Assembly (NCBI GenBank): GCA_022775985.1
Contig: JALFIM010000096.1
Location: forward strand, 1 to 39,373
DNA from: Prevotella sp.
Lineage (GTDB): Bacteria; Bacteroidota; Bacteroidia; Bacteroidales; Bacteroidaceae
Reading direction: 5' to 3'
DNA length: 39,373 nt
The position numbers were made by a program, and so were the translations under genes. The stretch's first letter is position 1. Every line of letters begins with the position of its first letter. This document shows positions 1-6,941 of the stretch, in pieces. The notes under the pieces were generated by a model, which saw only the letters and a program-made list of their open reading frames with translations, did not search any database and was not told the DNA's origin.

Positions 1-10
1 CAGAATATAA

Positions 11-55
11 AACAAAAAGGAGGACATCTGTCATTTCTAACATTCATGTCCTCCT
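11..55 (-). terminator. Rho-independent terminator after tRNA-Ser
   Basis: A perfect 10-bp stem (AGGAGGACAT at 18-27, ATGTCCTCCT at 46-55) is followed on the minus strand by a T-run read from 18 down to 11. It lies directly 3' of the tRNA-Ser gene and should end that transcript. Confidence 0.85.
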
Positions 56-62
56 GATTTTG

Positions 63-150
63 CGGAAAGTGAGGGATTCAAACCCCCGATACCCGCAATG
101 GGTATACCGGATTTCGAGTCCAGCGCATTCGGTCACTCTGCCAACTTTCC
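63..150 (-). tRNA. tRNA-Ser (anticodon CGA)
   Basis: Reads UCG serine codons. The acceptor stem GGAAAGT/ACTTTCC (144-150 with 64-70) closes perfectly. The anticodon stem CTGGA/TCCGG encloses the seven-base loop CTCGAAA, giving anticodon CGA at 114-116. A long variable arm (stem bases GGTATACC and GGGTATC region) and the T loop GTTTGAATC are visible. The length of 88 nt and the long variable arm are typical of class II tRNA-Ser. The 3' CCA is not encoded. Confidence 0.95.
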
Positions 151-162
151 TTTTTGCGATTG

Positions 163-193
163 CAAAGGTACACTATTTTTCCTTACAAACAAA
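163..193 (-). promoter_or_regulatory. Bacteroidetes-type promoter for tRNA-Ser
   Basis: On the minus strand a TTTG element (190-193) and a TACCTTTG element (163-170) are separated by 19 bases. This matches the -33/-7 pattern of Bacteroidetes sigma-ABfr promoters. The tRNA 5' end is 12 bases downstream of the -7 element. Confidence 0.7.
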
Positions 194-343
194 ATTTTAG
201 GAAGAAAAATGTACCAGCCATGATATTTTATGCAGCGCAGCAGCAATACGATTACAAACTGCGTGGCAATACTTTCTGCCACAACAATCCCTTACTCACA
301 GAAAGGTAAGCCCCACAACACCGTTGACACCCACGGAAACATA

Positions 344-1084
344 CTAATAAGCCACATCCTCAAGAAACAGCGCATTGCCTGGCATACTCTCACCTGCCGC
401 CGAACGGCTTTTGCCTGCGACCACTTTCTCAAAGTCCGTGTATGTCATCCTGTGCCTACCCACCTCTATAAGCGTACCGACTACCGCCCTGACCATATTG
501 CGTAAGAATCGGTTGGCCACTATCCTGAAGTGCCAGTTTCCTCCACCATCGTCTATCCATCGTGCCTCCATCACATCGCAAAGCGTTGTCTTGACATCCG
601 TATTGCTCTTGCAGAAAGCCTCAAAATCATCGACAGCCAACAGGTGCTCGGCCGCCTTGTTCATCAGAGCAAAATCCAAATCATAATGCAACTCGCACGA
701 ATACTTCCTGCTAAAAGGATCCTTACGCGTGTGTATATAATAATGGTACGTCCTTGATTTAGCGCTGAAGCGTGCGTGCATGTCAACCGATACTTGCTGC
801 ACAGAATATACTGCTATGTCGCACGGCAACAACCGATTGAGCTTATAGCACAACTGTCGTTCATCTATCTCCACAGTATCATCCACGTCAAAATGTGCTA
901 CCATAGACCGGGCATGGACTCCAGCATCAGTACGTCCAGCCCCGACTACCGTGACTCTCATACGCAGCAATGTAGACAAAGCCTTCTGCAGCACCTCCTG
1001 CACAGAGATGCCATTGGGCTGTATCTGCCATCCATGATAGTTGGTGCCATCATAGGCGAATCTCACGAAATAGCGTTTGGTCAT
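344..1084 (-). CDS. truA: tRNA pseudouridine synthase A
   Basis: Cytoplasmic tRNA-modifying enzyme that isomerises uridines 38-40 in the anticodon stem-loop. The 246-residue protein has the usual TruA length. It carries the family motif GRTDAGVHA with the catalytic aspartate at D53, an N-terminal strand beginning RYFVRFAYDGTNYHGWQ, and a C-terminal FLRNMVRAVVG segment typical of the family. Its ATG overlaps the stop of the upstream gene (ATGA at 1081-1084), so it appears to be the last gene of the sigma-factor operon. That link is positional; a functional tie between TruA and the stress operon is not shown. Confidence 0.97.
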   Translation of the reverse strand: MTKRYFVRFAYDGTNYHGWQIQPNGISVQEVLQKALSTLLRMRVTVVGAGRTDAGVHARSMVAHFDVDDTVEIDERQLCYKLNRLLPCDIAVYSVQQVSVDMHARFSAKSRTYHYYIHTRKDPFSRKYSCELHYDLDFALMNKAAEHLLAVDDFEAFCKSNTDVKTTLCDVMEARWIDDGGGNWHFRIVANRFLRNMVRAVVGTLIEVGRHRMTYTDFEKVVAGKSRSAAGESMPGNALFLEDVAY

Positions 1085-1521
1085 GGCGCATCATGTTTGA
1101 ATGCCTTTTTTAACATCTGACGGTGGAACTGTTCTTCAGCACGGATGATAGCAAACACCTTCGACGCAGGCAATATCTTCATGAACTTCTCATGATATTC
1201 CTTCTGTATCTTCTTTAGTTCCAAGTCACGCGCGTCAGCATTTCTTATTGCCTCCGCGCAAGCCTTATCGTCATAGAAGTCAACATAATGCTGGCGTTTC
1301 ATTTCCTGGAAGATGACCAATTGCTTCTTACGCATTTCCCTGTACAGCGGAAAGAACTTTGCCGCCTCATTGGGCAAGAGGCATGCCTTTGAGGTCACAA
1401 ACTGCTCAAGGTCCTTCTCAAATCTCTCTGGATTGAAATGAGGACGCTTAGGCTGCGCGAAGCACACCGTCACGCTAAACATGACCAACAAGAATGCGAC
1501 ATATCGTTTAAACATATCCAT
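1081..1521 (-). CDS. Small exported Spy/CpxP-like hypothetical protein
   Basis: A 146-residue protein with an N-terminal signal peptide (hydrophobic residues about 6-20, ending VCFAQ) and a mature region rich in charged helices. The mature part resembles the Bacteroidetes periplasmic proteins found in ECF sigma-factor loci, which look loosely like Spy/CpxP or CnrX helical sensors. Segments such as FFPLYREMRKKQ and LELKKIQKEYHEKF suggest a helical hairpin. It lies downstream of the putative anti-sigma gene and overlaps truA by four bases. A periplasmic sensing or chaperone role is inferred from context, and the family assignment is from general pattern only. Confidence 0.7.
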   Translation of the reverse strand: MDMFKRYVAFLLVMFSVTVCFAQPKRPHFNPERFEKDLEQFVTSKACLLPNEAAKFFPLYREMRKKQLVIFQEMKRQHYVDFYDDKACAEAIRNADARDLELKKIQKEYHEKFMKILPASKVFAIIRAEEQFHRQMLKKAFKHDAP

Positions 1522-1579
1522 AAGTACACTGCTTATCTTTTATTGTTTTACGCTCACTCACACACTATGCCATATACCA

Positions 1580-1951
1580 TCAGTTAGACATAGACATCAT
1601 GGCATACATATCATCTGTATCAAGCATAGTGTAGTCTGCCGCCATGTCTACAGACGAATAAGACGCCGACACGTCATTGACGCTGTGGCTGCCGGCAATA
1701 GCACCAGCACGCGGCTCATGCCGCCCGAAGCCGGCATAAGCGACAGCTCCTGCCACAACGGCTACACATGCGCACGCTGCGACCCACTTGCGTGCCTTGG
1801 CCCACAGCGACACACGCACGCAATTCTCCTGCTCCACGGCATCTATCCGACTCATCACCTGCCCGGCGAGTCCGTCAAAATACCCATCAGGAACAGTGAA
1901 CGGTCGCCTTCCACCATTTGCTGTGAATAATTTATCTTTTTCTGCACTCAT
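1580..1951 (-). CDS. Putative membrane-anchored anti-sigma factor
   Basis: Short single-pass membrane protein of about 123 residues. The cytoplasmic N-terminus contains PFTVPDGYFDGLAGQVMSRI, a sequence style common in Bacteroidetes proteins encoded directly after ECF sigma genes. It is followed by one transmembrane helix (roughly WVAACACVAVVAGAVAYAGF) and an extracytoplasmic tail ending in a Met/Asp-rich stretch. The start at 1951 is preferred because GAAAGGA lies about 7-9 bases upstream; an in-frame ATG at 1978 would add nine residues without a ribosome-binding site. The position immediately after the sigma gene suggests it holds that sigma factor at the membrane. No classical ZAS zinc motif (HxxxCxxC) is visible. 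Confidence 0.65.
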   Translation of the reverse strand: MSAEKDKLFTANGGRRPFTVPDGYFDGLAGQVMSRIDAVEQENCVRVSLWAKARKWVAACACVAVVAGAVAYAGFGRHEPRAGAIAGSHSVNDVSASYSSVDMAADYTMLDTDDMYAMMSMSN

Positions 1952-2002
1952 AATATCATTCCTTTCTACTCTATACATTAGACGTATACCTGCGGCAATC
2001 GT

Positions 2003-2551
2003 TTAATCATTATTATCCAAATAAGCCCTTATTTTTTTCACCGCGAGATGATAGCTTGCCTTCAACGCTCCTTCTGACGTGCCAAGCATGCTGCTTATCT
2101 CGGAGTATTTCATATCGTCATAATACCTGAGACTGAACACCACTTTCTGCACTTCGGGCAGACTTGCTATCGCTTCCTGCAGCAAAACCTCTGCCCTGTC
2201 GCCATCGAAATACTCATCGCCCACGAGCCTGTTGGCCACACTTTCATCACTACTCATGCCCATGACCATATCACGCTTGTTGCGGCGGATGAAGTCCAAC
2301 GACTCATTAATGGCTATGCGGTAAAGCCATGTAGACAGCCTCGAATTGCCATGAAAGTCGTCAATACTGCGCCAAGCCTTCACAAACACGTTCTGAAGCA
2401 CATCATCAGCATCCTCGTGTACCAGCACTATATGGCGAATCTTCCAATACAGCGACTCGCCATAAGTCCTTACCACATCTGCGAAAGCCTCACGTCTTTG
2501 GCATGGGTCGGAGAGCCGTGCAAACAATTGTGTCTCATCTGCGGTTGCCAT
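2003..2551 (-). CDS. RNA polymerase ECF-type sigma factor
   Basis: Sigma-70 family group 4 regulator, about 182 residues. Region 2 includes DADDVLQNVFVKAWRSIDDF and STWLYRIAINESLDFIRR; region 4 includes LPEVQKVVFSLRYYDDMKYS with a helix-turn-helix ending GTSEGALKASYHLAVKKI. An ATG at 2551 (MATADETQ) is used here. A GTG at 2557 overlaps the stop of the upstream gene as GTGA and is an equally possible start by translational coupling. It is encoded between an L,D-transpeptidase and a putative anti-sigma gene, which suggests an envelope-stress regulon, but no target promoter could be identified. Confidence 0.93.
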   Translation of the reverse strand: MATADETQLFARLSDPCQRREAFADVVRTYGESLYWKIRHIVLVHEDADDVLQNVFVKAWRSIDDFHGNSRLSTWLYRIAINESLDFIRRNKRDMVMGMSSDESVANRLVGDEYFDGDRAEVLLQEAIASLPEVQKVVFSLRYYDDMKYSEISSMLGTSEGALKASYHLAVKKIRAYLDNND

Positions 2552-2553
2552 AA

Positions 2554-4092
2554 TCACATGTATTTTCTTAGACTCTCCATCATGACCTTATCATAGCCAT
2601 AGATGTCTGGATAGCACACCATATTCCCTCTCGCATCGGGGAACAATGTATAATAGGTTATAAAGAGCGGCACCTTGGGCTCCACTTTCACCGACCGCAC
2701 TATCAAGCTGCCGTCTATCGGCTTGCGCTCGGCATCAGCATCATCCCTGTCGTTGACGGTAATATCAGCATTTATGGAATAATTGATTTTCTTTATCAAG
2801 TCCTCATCCTTGTCGGCGAGCAAGAACACGGCAAGCTCAAACGGGCGTTCTACCCTCACACATCCATGCGAGGCCATCCTGTCTGATGCTGAGAAAAGGC
2901 CCGGATTTGACGTATCGTGAAGGAACACAGAGAACTTATTTTTAAACCTGAACACGATACGCCCCATAGCATTGCCCCTGCCGCCTCTCTGTATCACAAG
3001 ATAGTCCTTGCCTGTCAGCATATCAGGGGTAACGCCAGACGGGTCTACATGCTTGCCTGTCTTGCGCTGCAGGATGAAATAGCCGTGCGCATCGAAATAC
3101 GCGGCATTGCCGGCATTGCGGGCAACACTTTTCTTCACGATGCTCTGCGGTATAATCCACTGCGGATTGACATCCATCCTCTCTATATAGCTCTGGAGCA
3201 ACGGGGTCTTTGTCTCCTTCGACCCAAACACCACCCTCATCCTGTCAGTATGCTTACCGTCAACAGCATCAAGTTCCTGCGACGGTATGTTGAGCAACAC
3301 ATACTTCTCATGCTTGTCAGGGGCATCGGCCACAGCCCATCTGCTGCGCTCCATATTGCACAGTATGCGCATTTTGTCCTGTGCGGAACCAGCATGCTTG
3401 TATTTCTCAAGAAACTTGAAATAGAGTGTATTGCGAGGCTCAGAACTCCGAAGAAACTCACCTGCATCACCGCTTTTGACGCTATTTACAGCGTCTGCAA
3501 AAAACTTCTTGCCTGGCAATGCGATAGGCAAATCAAACAGCTCGCGGTAAGAGACCCTCACTGAGTCGCTGTCCCTCACATCAAGTCTGTTAAAAAGCCT
3601 ACGTGGATTAACATATCCGAAACGCTGCCCGGCACAATACTTGAAATAAGCCTTAGTGAGATTATATTCTATCCTTGCATACAGTTCATTGATATTAGCA
3701 GCGCCAAAATCAAGCGACCTGGCCTTGTCTATATCACTGCGAATGATGCCGACACGGAATACAGACTGCGAGAAGCCAAAGTCAGAGACCCTCGACACAT
3801 ATTTCACCACGCTGTCAGCATCCTCTGATATGCGTCCCTTACTAATCCACAGAAAGCGATTGTTGTTGGTATAATAATCCTTCGCACTCAAAGCCGGGCC
3901 CTGAGCATCCTTATCCTCAAACATGAGGTCAGCGATATGCCTACGTATCTTTGACTCGCTCAATCTGAAATCCGAACTGCACAGATGCTTGAACGAGTCC
4001 TTGTCCACCACAGCCCTCTTATCGTCATTACGGCACGAGGCACTTGACAGCGAAACAATTACGAATATCAAGAAATATACAAATGTTCTCAA
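2554..4092 (-). CDS. L,D-transpeptidase lipoprotein (YcbB/YkuD-like)
   Basis: Predicted peptidoglycan cross-linking enzyme forming 3-3 bonds, acting in the periplasm. The 512-residue protein has a signal peptide with a lipobox (LSSASC, lipidated Cys at 20). It carries the YkuD active site SHGCVRV with H409 and nucleophile C411, and an upstream HDT (H392) as in the family's HxnSHGC signature. QWIIPQSIVKK (311-321) matches the segment before the catalytic domain in large YcbB/LdtD-type enzymes, and the 300-residue N-terminal region agrees with that architecture. It is the first gene of the operon with the ECF sigma factor (overlap GTGA at 2554-2557). No promoter with a perfect TAnnTTTG box was found in 4093-4303. 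Confidence 0.9.
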   Translation of the reverse strand: MRTFVYFLIFVIVSLSSASCRNDDKRAVVDKDSFKHLCSSDFRLSESKIRRHIADLMFEDKDAQGPALSAKDYYTNNNRFLWISKGRISEDADSVVKYVSRVSDFGFSQSVFRVGIIRSDIDKARSLDFGAANINELYARIEYNLTKAYFKYCAGQRFGYVNPRRLFNRLDVRDSDSVRVSYRELFDLPIALPGKKFFADAVNSVKSGDAGEFLRSSEPRNTLYFKFLEKYKHAGSAQDKMRILCNMERSRWAVADAPDKHEKYVLLNIPSQELDAVDGKHTDRMRVVFGSKETKTPLLQSYIERMDVNPQWIIPQSIVKKSVARNAGNAAYFDAHGYFILQRKTGKHVDPSGVTPDMLTGKDYLVIQRGGRGNAMGRIVFRFKNKFSVFLHDTSNPGLFSASDRMASHGCVRVERPFELAVFLLADKDEDLIKKINYSINADITVNDRDDADAERKPIDGSLIVRSVKVEPKVPLFITYYTLFPDARGNMVCYPDIYGYDKVMMESLRKYM

Positions 4093-4303
4093 TCGCTGAA
4101 TATGTTTTATCTACACAGTAATAGAAAATCTATCATGCGCCCTGCCATACCAACAGGCAGCAGACCGCATCACACAAAGTGAGTGAGCGCAACACGTGCT
4201 TCCACAAAAGGAAGCGCAAAAAGTCATCATCAACCCATATCGGTTTCCATCCATCAAAGAGAAACCGACCGCCACTGCTCACGGTTTAACGCTGCGGCAA
4301 GGG

Positions 4304-4621
4304 TCACTTAACCGACACTTTCCTTACTACCTTTCCTATTTTAAGTATATAGCAGCCCTTCTGCAGATTAAGGTCAAGCCGCTTATCCATGCCCTCAACC
4401 TTCACGCTGGCTATCTTCACGCCTACTATATTGTAGACATCAAGTACTTGTCCATTGGCACCAACGACATGCACGCTCTGGCCCTCTACGGATATCGCTG
4501 TCTCAATGGCCGGACGGTTCTCTATATCGCTCATCTCAGCATATTCCGCAGCCAACATATCCGTACACACGCCCATAGACAGGACGATAGCCAAAGAAAT
4601 AATATGTATATATCTTCTCAT
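4304..4621 (-). CDS. Small secreted protein with T9SS type A-like sorting domain
   Basis: A 105-residue protein with a signal peptide (residues about 1-25, ending MLAAEYA), a short acidic linker and a C-terminal beta domain. The last 60 residues read like a type IX secretion C-terminal domain: a GANGQVLDVYNIVGVKIASV core, an LDLNLQKGCYILKIG stretch and a final VRKVSVK. The protein is therefore almost nothing but an export signal, a linker and a sorting domain. It may be a mini cargo protein or the leftover end of a larger secreted protein. Function unknown. Confidence 0.7.
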   Translation of the reverse strand: MRRYIHIISLAIVLSMGVCTDMLAAEYAEMSDIENRPAIETAISVEGQSVHVVGANGQVLDVYNIVGVKIASVKVEGMDKRLDLNLQKGCYILKIGKVVRKVSVK

Positions 4622-4662
4622 ATATATTGCTCCAATAACAATTCTCGAAATTTATTCTCCTA

Positions 4663-4693
4663 CAAAAATAAGCCTTTTATCTGGACGGGACAA
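4663..4693 (-). promoter_or_regulatory. Putative promoter of the small secreted protein gene
   Basis: On the minus strand TATTTTTG (4663-4670) fits TAnnTTTG, and a TTG (4691-4693) lies 20 bases upstream, a weak -33 element. The start codon is 42 bases downstream. Confidence 0.4.
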
Positions 4694-4780
4694 TTATTTA
4701 TTACGAAAAATAAGCGAAATTAATATCTATTAACTATTCAATACACCCTACTGCAAACGCACCCCATACATACAAGAAAG

Positions 4781-6049
4781 TCATACAGGCTTATAGAACA
4801 ACGAAAATACCGCTCCATAATACTCAAATCCCCTTGGCGTCACGGCCACCCTGTCGCCATCGAGGATGCTCACATATCCCATATCCAAGCAGTAACGCAA
4901 CTGTTCGGCATAAGCCTTACGTGCGTCACGCCCTATGAGTTCAGAAAGACAGTCCAGACTGAACGAGCCGCTATACGCGCCTATGGCTATGTATTTCGCG
5001 GCCAGTTCGTCAGGCGGAAGCACGTAGACGTACTCCTCATCATAAGTTCCGCTGCCGATGATATGCCGAAGCGAACGCGCCGACTTGCCTATATTGTAGC
5101 TTACACCCTCATGGCTCATGCTCTGCGCCGACATGCCGAAGCCCTTATACGGCACGCCGTACAGCATGCGGCTACGCAAGTAAGAGCTCACACCCATATC
5201 GTCGGCAAACTTCGAGAACGTATTTTGTCCGAAGCGGGCATGATACCCCATAACTGTCAGTCCCTCATACAGAAAAGAGTATGCTTCATAAAGTTCTGCT
5301 TTAGACAGATGTGCCGTCTCATGTATCATGTTTGTACGCAGTTCGTACAGCGTCACCTGTTCAGGATTAAGCATCCTTATCGCCCGCAAGTCATTATGCA
5401 GCATGCTGACGGTTTGTCCTTTAAGTCCATACATGAGGTCGATGTTGACCTTGCGTATGCCATGGCCATGCAGCATCCGCAGCGTTTGCGACATCTCTTC
5501 CAATGCTGTCATATAGCGATGATTCTGCCTCAGCACCTCCTCGTCGGTAGACTGCAGTCCGAAAGACATGCGCCGTATTCCAGCATTGGCTATGAGCACG
5601 GCCTTACGGTCGGTTATAGTGTCGAACGTCGCCTCTATGCTCGGCTCGAAATCGTCAGTGGTGCCGAGCCTGTCAAGAGCCTTTGCGAACGTCTGCAACA
5701 GATATTCCAGATTGGAGTCAGACAACGCCGTAGGCGTGCCTCCGCCGATATCAAACCCACGCAGCCTCACGTCACGGTGCGCATCCATAAAGCGGCAGAC
5801 ATCCGCGTCTATGGTCTGCACATACAGTCGTTGGGCCTCCTCGTCAGGGCATGCCATGCGTGTGTACTCACAGAAGGAGCAAAGATGACGGCAGAACGGT
5901 ATATGTATGTAGAAAGACATCTCCCTCTCACCGTCAAACGACAGTGGGCGTGACATCCTGTATCTCGCCCAGTCGCTCGGACAGACAGGATATGACGTAT
6001 TCCAGATGGGGTCGTCCTTGCGCCTTTCAAAAAGTTCCTCAACATTCAT
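4781..6049 (-). CDS. HemN/HemW-like radical SAM protein
   Basis: Radical SAM enzyme of the coproporphyrinogen-oxidase-like family, 422 residues. The cluster motif is HIPFCRHLCSFCEY (C53, C57, C60), followed by DIGGGTPTALSDSNLEYLL, the glycine-rich SAM-binding strand of the family. True HemN enzymes have a further cysteine directly after the motif (CxxxCxxCxC). Here that position is Tyr, so it resembles HemW or other non-oxidase members. The start at 6049 is preferred because it lies 7 bases after the stop of the upstream gene; the longer frame to 6166 would run through that gene. It is the last gene of the ADP-ribose/radical SAM cluster. Its substrate is unknown. Confidence 0.85.
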   Translation of the reverse strand: MNVEELFERRKDDPIWNTSYPVCPSDWARYRMSRPLSFDGEREMSFYIHIPFCRHLCSFCEYTRMACPDEEAQRLYVQTIDADVCRFMDAHRDVRLRGFDIGGGTPTALSDSNLEYLLQTFAKALDRLGTTDDFEPSIEATFDTITDRKAVLIANAGIRRMSFGLQSTDEEVLRQNHRYMTALEEMSQTLRMLHGHGIRKVNIDLMYGLKGQTVSMLHNDLRAIRMLNPEQVTLYELRTNMIHETAHLSKAELYEAYSFLYEGLTVMGYHARFGQNTFSKFADDMGVSSYLRSRMLYGVPYKGFGMSAQSMSHEGVSYNIGKSARSLRHIIGSGTYDEEYVYVLPPDELAAKYIAIGAYSGSFSLDCLSELIGRDARKAYAEQLRYCLDMGYVSILDGDRVAVTPRGFEYYGAVFSLFYKPV

Positions 6050-6056
6050 AACCCAG

Positions 6057-6941
6057 TCAATATATGATGTTGTCTTCATGAAAGCCCTGCCGCAGATACT
6101 GTCCGTCATAGACAAGCGACGACTCGCAGTAGCGTGGATTGGCATAATTGCGCATGTAAATCTCAATAACCCTCATGTCTTTGTTATAAAGATAATTGCT
6201 GCACTTGCAGTCATCGCCCCTGTGCATAGACTTGGTGAGGTAGACGTGCGGAATCCCGTCTATATGTATGTCGCCTAAATCCACGAAGTGGTCGCGGCAG
6301 TAGTCATTGACTCTCATCAGCGCCACGAAGCCTATGCGCGTCAGACCGAGGCCGATGGCGAAGTCAAGCATCCGGTGTGCCTCTGAGGCACAGTCTATGT
6401 AGCCCTTTATGAGATTGCAACTGGCATTGACCTTCTGCATATTCACGTCATCGAAGCGGAAGGCATCTGACGGTATATCGCAGCCATAAAGCTCGGCCAA
6501 CCTGTCTATATCATAGTGATGAAGCGACACCGATATGCTGTCCCAGCGAGGATGCCTCATCAACAGTCTCGACTGCGGCAGCAAGCCATTGGTGTTAAGG
6601 TGCATGTGTATGCCACGGTACTCGGCACGCTCCATCCCGTGCAGTATGCGCTCCACGACACTTCGTGCCACCGAAGGCTCTCCGCCAGTCACGTTCACCC
6701 TGTTTACGCGGATGCGACTCTCACGCAACAAACCTATGACATCAAGGAGTTTATCCACATCAAAACGCCTCTCCTCACTCCTGTGTCCTGCATTGCTGCA
6801 AAAGCGGCAATGGGCATTGCAGCCGTTCGTCACCTTCACGAATATGTTGACAAACGGTGCTATGCGCTCAGGGCGCAATGAGCCGAACTGGCAGTCGTAC
6901 TCCTTCACGGCTATCTTGTTTCCCTGAAAGTCTATGAGCAT
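6057..6941 (-). CDS. Radical SAM protein of unknown substrate
   Basis: MoaA-like radical SAM enzyme, 294 residues. The 4Fe-4S motif is NGCNAHCRFCSNAG (C41, C45, C48), followed by VNRVNVTGGEPSV, the glycine-rich SAM-binding segment. The C-terminal region has further cysteines (CKCSNYLYNK and a later PRYCES), which may bind an auxiliary cluster as in SPASM/Twitch proteins, though the spacing is not canonical. The ATG at 6941 overlaps the end of the upstream 758-residue gene by ten bases. The frame extends to 7043 but those codons lie inside the upstream gene. Translational coupling to the DUF1810/macro-like gene suggests a joint function. No leader-peptide-like substrate gene was seen nearby. 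Confidence 0.85.
   Translation of the reverse strand: MLIDFQGNKIAVKEYDCQFGSLRPERIAPFVNIFVKVTNGCNAHCRFCSNAGHRSEERRFDVDKLLDVIGLLRESRIRVNRVNVTGGEPSVARSVVERILHGMERAEYRGIHMHLNTNGLLPQSRLLMRHPRWDSISVSLHHYDIDRLAELYGCDIPSDAFRFDDVNMQKVNASCNLIKGYIDCASEAHRMLDFAIGLGLTRIGFVALMRVNDYCRDHFVDLGDIHIDGIPHVYLTKSMHRGDDCKCSNYLYNKDMRVIEIYMRNYANPRYCESSLVYDGQYLRQGFHEDNIIY

Noticed and set aside
5063..5953. 296-residue plus-strand frame
   Set aside because: Antisense to the HemN-like radical SAM gene, which has a clear CxxxCxxC motif.
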